This document shows, piece by piece, positions 1 to 7,009 of a stretch of 64,000 nt of DNA. The position numbers and the translations under genes are program-made. Under the pieces are notes generated by a model that saw only the letters and a program-made list of their open reading frames with translations, searched no databases and had not been told where the DNA came from. The DNA comes from HGM04593 sp045592125 (GTDB lineage: Bacteria; Bacteroidota; Bacteroidia; Bacteroidales; Bacteroidaceae). Every line of letters begins with the position of its first letter. The first letter of the stretch is position 1. The stretch spans positions 62,001 through 126,000 of the forward strand of contig JAZNUE010000042.1 of NCBI GenBank assembly GCA_045592125.1, in the 5' to 3' direction.

Positions 1-1377
1 CTCAAAGTAGAGCGGGAGGACCTCCTTTGCAATGCGGCGGTCAATGTCGTGTACATAGTCACGCTCGTGCAGCCATGCGTATACGTTCCTCATTGTCGGC
101 TCCACCTTTGCGGGGTCGTCGAACATCGTCTTGTTCTCGGCGATGAGGTTGCGGTAGATGAACTCCACATTCATTATAAGCTCCGATGTGACAGTCGCAA
201 GGTACATTGTTCGGTTCATATCCTCGACGCAAGCGTTGATGTCCTCTACAACATTGGCGTATTCGCTCTTGCCGTTCCTCTGTGCCCATGCCTTGAATGC
301 AGCCTCCTCGGCAAGCTTTGTCTCCACGACTTTGTTGTCTACAATGGCCTTGTTCATGCCAATTGAGTTCTTCCAGTAGTTGCTTATGCGTGCCTGCTTG
401 TTGGCATAGCGGATAGCAATGTCCTCGGTCTTTGCCATCTCCTCGCGTATAATCTTCAGGGTGACGTCGCGCATTGCAATGCGTGGCTCGTTCTCCTGGA
501 ACATCCTCTGCTTTACCTCGTCGCCTGTGAGGTAGCGCGATGTGCTGCCAGGGAATCCCATAATCATGGCAAAGTCGCCGTCCTCAAAGCCTGCGAGCGA
601 AATGTCCAGGAACTTTGGAGTGCTCAAGGGCACATTCTCCTTGCTGTATGCAGCGGGGTTGCCGTCCTTGTCGCCATAGATACGGAAAACCGAGAAGTCG
701 CCAGTGTGGCGTGGCCACATCCAGTTGTCGGTCTCGCCGCCGAACTTGCCAATTGAGTTGGGAGGTGTGGCAACAAGGCGCACGTCGGTATACTTCTTAT
801 AATATACAAGGTAGAACCTGTTGCCCTCAAAGTAAGGGAGCAGCTGCGGGTACATGAACTCCTTGCCCTCAATGTTGTCGGCGTCGAACAGTTCCTTGCC
901 AATCTTTGCCAGTGCATGGCGGTCGAATGACTGCTCCTCGGTAATCTCGCCGTTCTTCACGCGGCTGTTCACTTCCTCGGTAACGTCGGTAATCTTCACG
1001 ACGAATGTGAAGCCAATGCCTTCGCATGGGAGTTCCTCCTCGTAGCTCTGGCTCCAGAAACCGTTGTGCAGGTAGTTGTGCTCAACTGTACTCAGCTGCT
1101 GTATGAAGCTGAAACCGCAGTGGTGGTTTGTTATTACAAGGCCGTTGGGAGAGATAACCTCGCCTGTGCAGCCGCCGCCAAAAATGCCTATTGCGTCCTT
1201 AAGCGAAGGCGCGTCGGGTGAATAGATTCCGTCGACAGGCATCTGCAGTCCCTGCTTGCGCATCTGGTCCTCAAGGTTCTGCTGGCGCATGAGCTGCAGC
1301 AGCCACATGCCCTCGTCGGCCCTCATCTGTGGGGTAAGAAGCACTGCCATTAGCAGTGTAGCGAATAATTTCTTCAT
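1..1377 (-). CDS. S46 family dipeptidyl-peptidase (DPP7/DPP11 type), 3' end cut by window edge
   Basis: The start codon is at 1375-1377 and 459 residues are visible; the C-terminal part lies outside the window. Residues 1-20 form a signal peptide ending near the Asp-Glu-Gly that starts the mature protein. The motif TNHHCG (about residues 83-88) carries the catalytic histidine of S46 peptidases, and the later DNWMWPRHTGDFSVFR block carries the catalytic aspartate; the nucleophilic serine would lie beyond the edge. In this family the enzyme removes dipeptides from peptide N termini in the periplasm, feeding amino-acid fermentation. The residue that separates DPP7 (hydrophobic) from DPP11 (Asp/Glu) specificity is not visible, so the subtype is open. 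It follows plsC on the same strand with a 58-base gap. Confidence 0.93.
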   Translation of the reverse strand, partial: MKKLFATLLMAVLLTPQMRADEGMWLLQLMRQQNLEDQMRKQGLQMPVDGIYSPDAPSLKDAIGIFGGGCTGEVISPNGLVITNHHCGFSFIQQLSTVEHNYLHNGFWSQSYEEELPCEGIGFTFVVKITDVTEEVNSRVKNGEITEEQSFDRHALAKIGKELFDADNIEGKEFMYPQLLPYFEGNRFYLVYYKKYTDVRLVATPPNSIGKFGGETDNWMWPRHTGDFSVFRIYGDKDGNPAAYSKENVPLSTPKFLDISLAGFEDGDFAMIMGFPGSTSRYLTGDEVKQRMFQENEPRIAMRDVTLKIIREEMAKTEDIAIRYANKQARISNYWKNSIGMNKAIVDNKVVETKLAEEAAFKAWAQRNGKSEYANVVEDINACVEDMNRTMYLATVTSELIMNVEFIYRNLIAENKTMFDDPAKVEPTMRNVYAWLHERDYVHDIDRRIAKEVLPLYFE

Positions 1378-1435
1378 AGTCTATAATCTTTTTGTCTTTA
1401 AATATCTCGTTGCGTTTTTCGTTATCGGCGCCCTG

Positions 1436-2170
1436 TTATTCCTGTCCCAGTGTCTTTGCAATTGCCGCGCGTGTCTCTTCCATCATCCTTTCGGCATTTG
1501 CGCTGTCGCGTCCCTGGCACTCAACTGGAGCGTGGAATGTTATTGTCACAGGCGACCAGTGCAGGCACTTGCAGCCCTTGGGCAGTATGTCGTACGAGCC
1601 CTGGATAGCAACAGGTATTATGCTCTTCTGTGCCATGTTGGCAATTACGAAGGCGCCCTTCTTGAATGTGCCCATCTTGCCGTTCCTGCAGCGTGTGCCC
1701 TCGGGGAAGATACCCATTGACGCGCCGCCCTTGAGCGTGTTTATTGACTTGCGCAGCAGGTCCTTCTGCGGGGTAGTGCGGTTGACGAAGATGTGTCCGG
1801 TCTGCTCGCATGCAAGGCCCAGGAGAGGCATCTTGCGCAGCGAGTCCTTCATAATCCACTTGAAACGCTTGCAAATGTATCCGTACATTATGAAGATGTC
1901 GAACATTCCCTGGTGGTTGGCCGCGAATATGTAGGTCTCGTCCTTCTTCACGTACTTGTCCCTGTCGACAACCTTCACGGGTATGAGGAAAATCCAGCAT
2001 GTGAGCCTGCACCATATCACGGCAGGCGTGTGGTCGGCATTCTTTATCTTGAAGTAGTGCCCGAAGACGCTGATGACTATTGCTGTAATTGCAACAACAA
2101 TAAGCGCTGCCCACCATGCAAAAAGGACCTGGTACAGCACATAGAGCGGGTGTAGGAGTTTTCTTAGCAT
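1436..2170 (-). CDS. plsC: 1-acyl-sn-glycerol-3-phosphate acyltransferase (PlsC family)
   Basis: A 244-residue LPLAT-family protein that transfers an acyl chain to the sn-2 position of lysophosphatidic acid, making phosphatidic acid at the inner membrane. An N-terminal membrane segment spans about residues 12-36. The HX4D catalytic motif is NHQGMFD (His86, Asp91) and the substrate-binding motif is FPEGTR (155-160), followed by a VAIQGSYDILPKG block typical of bacterial PlsC. The length is normal for the family. A TATATTTG -7 element lies just upstream (2198-2205, minus strand), giving a short leader. It may be co-transcribed with the S46 peptidase downstream, but function does not link them. 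Confidence 0.93.
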   Translation of the reverse strand: MLRKLLHPLYVLYQVLFAWWAALIVVAITAIVISVFGHYFKIKNADHTPAVIWCRLTCWIFLIPVKVVDRDKYVKKDETYIFAANHQGMFDIFIMYGYICKRFKWIMKDSLRKMPLLGLACEQTGHIFVNRTTPQKDLLRKSINTLKGGASMGIFPEGTRCRNGKMGTFKKGAFVIANMAQKSIIPVAIQGSYDILPKGCKCLHWSPVTITFHAPVECQGRDSANAERMMEETRAAIAKTLGQE

Positions 2171-2197
2171 ATTGTCATGTTTTATGATACTAGTGCA

Positions 2198-2205
2198 AAT
2201 ATAGT
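2198..2205 (-). promoter_or_regulatory. Bacteroidales-type -7 element for plsC
   Basis: Reads TATATTTG on the minus strand, an exact match to TAnnTTTG, 28 bases upstream of the plsC start codon. No convincing -33 TTTG box was located. Confidence 0.6.
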
Positions 2206-2282
2206 ATTTTTTCAGATGTTAACGCTAAAATGGCGGGGAAATATAGTGCGGCCTGCTGTTTGCTCCCTCTTCTTTAGAGGCC

Positions 2283-3095
2283 TCACTCCTGTATGTTACG
2301 GCAGAGGAATCTCCTGAGCTCCTTCGCTGGGATGTTCCTGCGTGCGCTGTAGTCGAGCAGCTGCTCCCTGCTTATCTCCCCCACAGCGAAGTACCTTGCT
2401 GCAGGGTGCTGTATCATTATGCCGCAGACCGATGAGTGTGGGTGCATGGCGCCGTTTGGCGTGAGTGTAATCCCAATGCTGCTGGCCTGCAGCAGGCTGT
2501 CGATTATGAAAATGACGCTCTGGTCGGGCAGTGAAGGGTAGCCCACTGCCGGGCGTATTCCCTGGTATTCCTCGCGGTTGAGCTCCTCAATGCTGAGCTG
2601 CTCGCCAGGCGCGTACCCCCACAGCTCCTTGCTGGTGCGCACGGTGCTGTGCATAAGGGTTGCGGCGGCCTCGGCAAGGCGGTCGGCAAGCACAAGGGCA
2701 ATTATTCTCCTGTAGTCGTCATTGGCATATCCGCTGCTGAATGTCTCTTCCACCGTTGTGGCGAAAAGCCCGACCTTGTCCCCTTTGGGCGATACGAAGT
2801 CGCTGAGGCACATATTCGGTTTCCCCTCAATGCAGTGCTGCTGGCGCAGCAGCGGCAGGCGTGTGCCCTCAATGATGATGTCGTCGCCGCTGCCCGTAGC
2901 GTCGCACAGCGCAAAGGCCGCATGTATGCAGCGTCTCTTGCCTGCGGCCTGCAGCATTTCCTTCGCGTCGCGCACAAGCTCATCGGCCGTTGCCGCGTGC
3001 CGCGTGCCGCTTACTCCCCATGCATGCAACAGGTAGTTCCAGTCTATATACGGGGCAACCTCCTCAACGCTGTAGTGGAAGACGCTCCTTCTCAT
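2283..3095 (-). CDS. Stand-alone vitamin B12-dependent methionine synthase activation domain
   Basis: A 270-residue protein that matches only the C-terminal S-adenosylmethionine-binding reactivation module of MetH. Recognisable blocks in order are: DWNYLLHAWGVSG (18-30), GDDI (70-73), LADRLAEA (136-143), WGYAPGE, and the signature GIRPAVGYPSLPDQS (179-193), in which Arg181 and Tyr186 correspond to AdoMet-contacting residues of E. coli MetH. HPAARYFAVGEISREQ and an ARRN block near the end also fit. In full-length MetH this domain reductively remethylates cob(II)alamin when the cofactor is oxidised. Here it has no homocysteine, folate or cobalamin domain, so it must act in trans on a MetH encoded elsewhere (inference). 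Its start overlaps the pyrC 3' end by four bases, implying translational coupling. Confidence 0.9.
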   Translation of the reverse strand: MRRSVFHYSVEEVAPYIDWNYLLHAWGVSGTRHAATADELVRDAKEMLQAAGKRRCIHAAFALCDATGSGDDIIIEGTRLPLLRQQHCIEGKPNMCLSDFVSPKGDKVGLFATTVEETFSSGYANDDYRRIIALVLADRLAEAAATLMHSTVRTSKELWGYAPGEQLSIEELNREEYQGIRPAVGYPSLPDQSVIFIIDSLLQASSIGITLTPNGAMHPHSSVCGIMIQHPAARYFAVGEISREQLLDYSARRNIPAKELRRFLCRNIQE

Positions 3096-4438
3096 CGCCT
3101 GAATCTCAGTTCCTTGCCGCGTACCTCTTCATTAATAGTGCCGCCACGGTACACACATTCGCCGTTCACCCATGTCTGCTCTACTGCCCAGCGGAATGTC
3201 TCGCCCTCGAATGGGCTCCAGCCGCACTTGCTTATGATTCCATCGGCAGTCACGGTATGAGGGCTGCTGGGGCTTAGCAGCACAAAGTCGGCATGGTGCC
3301 CTTTTTCAATAAAGCCGCGTTTGTCTACTTCATATATCCTTGCAGGCGCGTGGCACATCCTCTCGACAAGGGTCTCGAGGGTGATGACCCCCTCGTCGGC
3401 AAGCCTTAGCATGGCAAGCAGCGAGAACTGTATGCTGGGCATGCCCGAGGCTGCCTTCAGCGCACCGCCTTCCTTGTCCTTGGGCAGGTGCGGCGCATGG
3501 TCGGTGCCTACAACGTCAATCCTTCCGTCGGCAAGCGCCTTGCGCAGCGCCTCGCGGTCATCGGCGCTCTTGATTGCCGGGTTGCACTTTATCCTTGTCC
3601 CTAGGCGTGCATAGTCCTGGTCGCAGAACGTGAGGTGTGCCGGAGTAACCTCGGCCGTAATCCTCTTCCCCTGCAATGGTGCGCTGCTTAGCAGCTCCAG
3701 TTCCTTTGCTGTGCTTATGTGCATTACGTTGAGGCGTGTGCCGTGCTTCCTTGCCAGCTCTACGGCGCTCTTCGTGCTCTGGTAGCATGCCTCGGTGCTG
3801 CGTATTGCCGGGTGATACTCCACTCCGGCGTCCTCGCCCGCCTCTTCCTTCACACGCTGCGCGTTGCGGGTAATGATGTTGCTGTCCTCGCAGTGCACGG
3901 CAACGGGCATGTCAAGGCGTGCAGCCTCGGCAAAGATTCTTTCAAGCTCGGCAGCCTTGTCTACAAGCATGTTGCCAGTGCTGGAGCCCATGAACAGCTT
4001 AATGCCGCACACCCTCTTCCTGCTTAGCCTGGCAAAACAGTCCACGTTCTTGTTTGTGGCGCCAAAGTAGAACGAGTAGTTGATGACGCTCTCCTTTGCA
4101 GCAATGGCAAATTTCTCCTTAAGCGCCTTGAGCGTGGTAGTCTGCGGGACAGTGTTAGGCATCTCCATGAACGATGTCACGCCTCCCGCTGCTGCTGCAC
4201 GGCTCTCTGTGGCTATGGTCGCCTTCTGCGTGAGGCCTGGCTCGCGGAAGTGTACATGGTCGTCAATGACTCCCGGTATAAGGTAGAGGCCTGTGGCCTC
4301 AACAATCTCGTCACACTCTGCGCGCGGCAGCTCATCGCCGCGCAGAATCTCTGTAATCTTGCCGTTGTTAACGACGATAGAACCCTGGAAACGCTCTCCA
4401 TTGTTCACGATAGTGGGGTTGCTTATAAGTACGCGCAT
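3092..4438 (-). CDS. pyrC: Dihydroorotase (class I, long form)
   Basis: A 448-residue amidohydrolase that cyclises N-carbamoyl-L-aspartate to dihydroorotate in de novo pyrimidine synthesis. The metal-binding DHVHFREPG motif lies at 60-68 (His61, His63), followed by EMPNT, KLFMGSSTGNM with the lysine expected at the metal centre, YHPAIRS, NVMHIST and GTDHAPH, which supplies the late aspartate. Length and motifs fit the class I bacterial form. It is the first gene of a two-gene unit with the MetH activation-domain gene (four-base overlap). The upstream spacer is filled with repeats and shows no clear promoter. Confidence 0.95.
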   Translation of the reverse strand: MRVLISNPTIVNNGERFQGSIVVNNGKITEILRGDELPRAECDEIVEATGLYLIPGVIDDHVHFREPGLTQKATIATESRAAAAGGVTSFMEMPNTVPQTTTLKALKEKFAIAAKESVINYSFYFGATNKNVDCFARLSRKRVCGIKLFMGSSTGNMLVDKAAELERIFAEAARLDMPVAVHCEDSNIITRNAQRVKEEAGEDAGVEYHPAIRSTEACYQSTKSAVELARKHGTRLNVMHISTAKELELLSSAPLQGKRITAEVTPAHLTFCDQDYARLGTRIKCNPAIKSADDREALRKALADGRIDVVGTDHAPHLPKDKEGGALKAASGMPSIQFSLLAMLRLADEGVITLETLVERMCHAPARIYEVDKRGFIEKGHHADFVLLSPSSPHTVTADGIISKCGWSPFEGETFRWAVEQTWVNGECVYRGGTINEEVRGKELRFRR

Positions 4439-4453
4439 AATTTACTCTTTTAT

Positions 4454-4570
4454 GTCATATTGAGCGGAGCGAAATATCTCTAGTCGTCTTATGCGAGGAG
4501 GCCCTTGGCTTTAGCCCCTTCGGCTTAATGCCTCGGGCGTCGACCGTTGGTTCGCGTTGCTCAGAATGAC
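4454..4570 (+). repeat. Inverted GTCAT...ATGAC intergenic element
   Basis: The left arm (4454-4473, GTCATATTGAGCGGAGCGAA) and right arm (4551-4570, TTCGCGTTGCTCAGAATGAC) are imperfect inverted copies. The interior holds a further CGAGG/CCTCG pairing. A second element with the same arms lies at 15144-15210. Such palindromes are dispersed between genes in many Bacteroidales genomes; function is unknown. Confidence 0.75.
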
Positions 4571-4580
4571 AAAACAACGT

Positions 4581-4990
4581 TTTGTTATCGGCAAGTTTTG
4601 CAGCAACAGGTCAAACGTAGCATAGCCGCAGGTTATGCCGTTTGGGTTGCGAAGAGCAAAACGAGCCAATGACCTTTTTTTGTTATCGGCGAGTTTTGCA
4701 GCAACAGGTCAAACGTAGCATAGCCGCAGGTTATGCCGTTTGGGTTGCGAAGAGCAAAACGAACCAATGACCTTTTTTTGTTATCGGCAAGTTTTGCAGC
4801 CATTAGTCGCGTGAAGCATAGACGAAGTTTATGCCACGCGGGTGGCTAAAAGCAAAACGAGCCAATGACTTAGCAAATATAGAATGACAAAACCTTGTTT
4901 TGCTATCGACGAGTCTTGCAGTGAACGTTGCAGGGTGCATCGCTGAAAGTGATGCCCTGCGGTGCGCGAAAAGCAAGACGAGCCAATGAC
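4581..4990 (+). repeat. Four-unit tandem array of structured repeats with covarying stems
   Basis: Units start near 4581, 4679, 4777 and 4896. Units 1 and 2 are nearly identical with a 98-base period; units 3 and 4 diverge. Each unit begins with a TTATCGGC-like block, is closed by an outer stem (GTTTTGC with GCAAAAC in units 1-3, GTCTTGC with GCAAGAC in unit 4) and ends in AGCCAATGAC or a close variant. The inner stems change sequence but keep pairing: CAAAC/GTTTG in units 1-2, CGCG/CGCG in unit 3, GCAGGG/CCCTGC in unit 4, each around a GCAT...ATGC core hairpin. This covariation argues that the folded form is maintained. There is no open reading frame and no CRISPR-type spacer pattern. It is intergenic between pyrC and R1. 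Confidence 0.85.
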
Positions 4991-5086
4991 ACAGTTGGTA
5001 TTATTGTTTTTTATTGCTTCTTTCTGCGAAGATAGTGAAAAAGAAGTGATTATTCTTTAGCGGAAAGTATATTTTTTCTCACCTGC

Positions 5087-5117
5087 TTGTGCCAATTGGA
5101 TTTATTCTATATATTTG
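5087..5117 (+). promoter_or_regulatory. Promoter of structured RNA R1
   Basis: The -7 element TATATTTG is at 5110-5117 and a TTG (-33) at 5087-5089, with 20 bases between, a spacing typical of Bacteroides sigma-ABfr promoters. Transcription would begin close to 5122. Confidence 0.7.
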
Positions 5118-5121
5118 CATT

Positions 5122-5425
5122 AACCTCTGCAGGGCCTGTGCAACGGGCGAGCGGAGGGTATATATTTTTTGAAAGCGTTTATTGGCGCTTTGTTCTTGAC
5201 GTTTCGGAATCTGGTAAATTTCAATTACAGTCAAAGACAAGGCAACGATAGATGTCTATGGCGTGTATTTATACACTTGGTGACAATTTGGGGGTTCCCA
5301 ACTTTGTTGCCTGTCTGTGTGTTATACATAACTGCGTAGGCTCTGCGTTGCTCGTTCCGACTGTAATGGGCATACCAGAGCCTCGAAGCGTGGAACGGGT
5401 AACAGTACAGTTCCTACGCTTTTTT
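5122..5425 (+). ncRNA. Structured non-coding RNA R1 (homologous to R2 at 36074-36361)
   Basis: A promoter-to-terminator unit of about 300 bases with no credible coding frame. The 5' hairpin pairs 5124-5130 with 5152-5159. A central domain is closed by AGGCAAC (5240-5246) and GTTGCCT (5306-5312) and contains a GTGTAT/ATACAC hairpin and a TTGGG/CCCAA hairpin. The 3' hairpin closes by GCGTAGG (5334-5340) with CCTACGC (5413-5419), has an inner 10-base helix (5349-5358 with 5392-5401) and runs into TTTTTT. R2 shares blocks such as TATACAT, GTTG..TCTG, CTGC(G/A)TTGCT and GTACAG, with compensatory changes in the stems. It does not match the tmRNA, SRP RNA or RNase P signatures I know; a 6S-type RNA is not favoured but not excluded. 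It lies just upstream of the HTH-lipoprotein-protease module. Confidence 0.7.
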
Positions 5426-5427
5426 AT
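5334..5427 (+). terminator. Terminal hairpin and T-run of R1
   Basis: GCGTAGG (5334-5340) pairs with CCTACGC (5413-5419); TTTTTT follows at 5420-5425. The hairpin is 86 bases with an internal loop, so it is both a likely intrinsic terminator and the 3' structural domain of R1. Confidence 0.75.
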
Positions 5428-5535
5428 TTTGTTACATATTGCCATTAAGGGACTGGTGGCGCAACTTGGGGGGTGTATAGACTGAATGGACCCTAATATG
5501 TGCCCGATATGTCTGGTTCCTTAATGTGTTAAGTC

Positions 5536-5754
5536 ATGCAAAGCATTCATATTGGTAATATTGTCAAAGAAGAACTCAGGAAACAGGAGCGTACAATATC
5601 CTGGTTCGCCCGCAAACTGTATTGCGATAGAAGTAACGTTTATGACATTTTTAAAAGGGAAAGTGTTGATACGGAACTTTTGTTGAGGATTAGCCTGGTA
5701 CTAAAGCGGAACTTTTTTCTTCTTTATGTAGAAGAGTTTGAACTAAGAGGGTGA
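5536..5754 (+). CDS. Small helix-turn-helix DNA-binding protein (XRE-like)
   Basis: A 72-residue protein without a signal peptide. Residues about 20-60 (ISWFARKLYCDRSNVYDIFKRESVDTELLLRISLVL) show the two-helix plus recognition-helix pattern of Cro/XRE-type domains: WFARKL for the first helix, CDRSNVYDIF for the recognition helix, DTELLLRIS for the next. It starts 110 bases after the R1 terminator and precedes an AT-rich lipoprotein-protease pair. Small single-domain HTH proteins of this kind are common in Bacteroidales; a role in controlling the neighbouring genes is inference. Confidence 0.75.
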   Translation: MQSIHIGNIVKEELRKQERTISWFARKLYCDRSNVYDIFKRESVDTELLLRISLVLKRNFFLLYVEEFELRG

Positions 5755-5831
5755 TTTGACTGTGAATTTTTCTCACGTTTTTGTGTGATTTTGTGAATCA
5801 TCTCTTCTGGTTTTCCTAATGGTTTTTCAGG

Positions 5832-5839
5832 TATTTTTG
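5832..5839 (+). promoter_or_regulatory. -7 element upstream of BACON lipoprotein gene
   Basis: TATTTTTG fits TAnnTTTG and lies 38 bases before the ATG at 5878. It makes the alternative ATG at 5842 unlikely, because that codon would sit at the transcription start. Confidence 0.55.
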
Positions 5840-5877
5840 CATTGTTAAACACTTTTTATTATCTAAATAGATTTCTT

Positions 5878-6999
5878 ATGAAAAACAAAAAAACATTATT
5901 AATGATGCTTGCATTTGTCTTTGCATTCTGTTTTACTTCTTGTAAAGATGATTCCGATGAAGAAAAGACTTCATTGACAGTAAACGTATATGATCTCGTG
6001 CTCGGGTCAGTAGAGGGTGCAACCAGCACTTTTACGCTTGTCTGTAATAATTCTTGGACGATTACAGGAATGCCTGAGTGGTTGGACCTTTCTTCAACAA
6101 AAGGCGGTGCAGGAACTACCCCAATCGTTGTTACAGCTAAATCAACCAATAGCTCTGCAGAAGATCGTACGGCAATAATAAATGTGGTGTCAGGTTCTGT
6201 TACTGTTGATATTGAGGTTACACAGAGGGCTGATTTGGTAGGAGATTGTGAGGTTATCCCTACAGAGATAATGGTTATGAATGAAAGTGTCGCTTTTGAT
6301 TTTAAGTTTGGCAAAAAAGTTTCTTACTATTATTATGGCCATATTAAAAGTAAGTCTGCAGGAACCATGACCGATGAGGATATTGAAGAGTTTGCGCAGG
6401 AACACTTCAAAAGATATACGCCCGATGAGGATCTTTTGGGTGTCGTTGATAGTCTTGTCTACGGTACAAGTTATGAAATTATTTGTTTTGGTTATGACAG
6501 CAAAGGCAATAGAGGCGAAATGAGCAGGGTAAGAGTGACAACAAAGTCTGATATTACAAATAGGCCTCGTGTTGATATATATGATATAAGCTATAGTGAT
6601 AACTATTGGTATTGGGAGACTTTGATTTCTCCTTATGCAAGAAGGTATTATCAAATATTTGCTGATGGGTATTATGCTTATCTTTATGCAATGCTTTGCG
6701 ATGCGGAGATTGCTTGGAGCATGAGAAAGTATATTGACTCGGGTGATTATAAACCAATAGTAAATAGTGGTTCATGGACTGCTGAAAGATCTACGGGGGC
6801 TAATGCGATATATATTGCAGCATGGGCTGTCGGAGCTGAGGAAAACTTTAGTGGAGTGTTGGATATATTTGCAGGAAGCATATCTGAAAACAGTGTTACA
6901 AGGACTGTTGCTGAAAAAACATCAGAAAAAATAAAGGCTTCATCTAAAAGCATGTTGCGTGAGCTGATTGGAAATTGTGCGATAAGAAATAATCCGTAA
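5878..6999 (+). CDS. Surface lipoprotein with BACON domain
   Basis: 373 residues from the ATG at 5878; an in-frame ATG at 5842 is rejected because it precedes the signal peptide and overlaps the promoter. The signal peptide ends in the lipobox FTSC (Cys22), followed by KDDSDEE. An acidic stretch right after the cysteine is the Bacteroidetes lipoprotein export signal, so the protein is probably exposed on the cell surface. Residues about 38-118 form a BACON domain (NNSWTITGMPEWLDLSS, then alternating strands ending VTQRAD). The remainder is unassigned and rich in aromatic residues. BACON domains in this phylum are thought to bind glycans or mucin. It is in an operon with the M6 protease (10-base gap) and both genes are clearly AT-richer than their neighbours. 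Confidence 0.85.
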   Translation: MKNKKTLLMMLAFVFAFCFTSCKDDSDEEKTSLTVNVYDLVLGSVEGATSTFTLVCNNSWTITGMPEWLDLSSTKGGAGTTPIVVTAKSTNSSAEDRTAIINVVSGSVTVDIEVTQRADLVGDCEVIPTEIMVMNESVAFDFKFGKKVSYYYYGHIKSKSAGTMTDEDIEEFAQEHFKRYTPDEDLLGVVDSLVYGTSYEIICFGYDSKGNRGEMSRVRVTTKSDITNRPRVDIYDISYSDNYWYWETLISPYARRYYQIFADGYYAYLYAMLCDAEIAWSMRKYIDSGDYKPIVNSGSWTAERSTGANAIYIAAWAVGAEENFSGVLDIFAGSISENSVTRTVAEKTSEKIKASSKSMLRELIGNCAIRNNP

Positions 7000-7009
7000 T
7001 ATCCTTAAT

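Noticed and set aside
4581..4990. CRISPR array
   Set aside because: Units are about 98 bases with internal pairing, abut each other without unique spacers, and no cas gene is nearby.
5241..5312. tRNA or tmRNA in the R1 region
   Set aside because: The closing stem and internal hairpins lack the T-loop GTTCGA motif, a 3' CCA context and an anticodon arm.
5252..5485. 77-codon reading frame inside R1
   Set aside because: It crosses the terminator hairpin, has no homologous look, and R2 does not preserve it.
5842..5877. Earlier ATG for the BACON lipoprotein
   Set aside because: It lies 3 bases after the -7 element and before the signal peptide; the ATG at 5878 starts the signal peptide directly.
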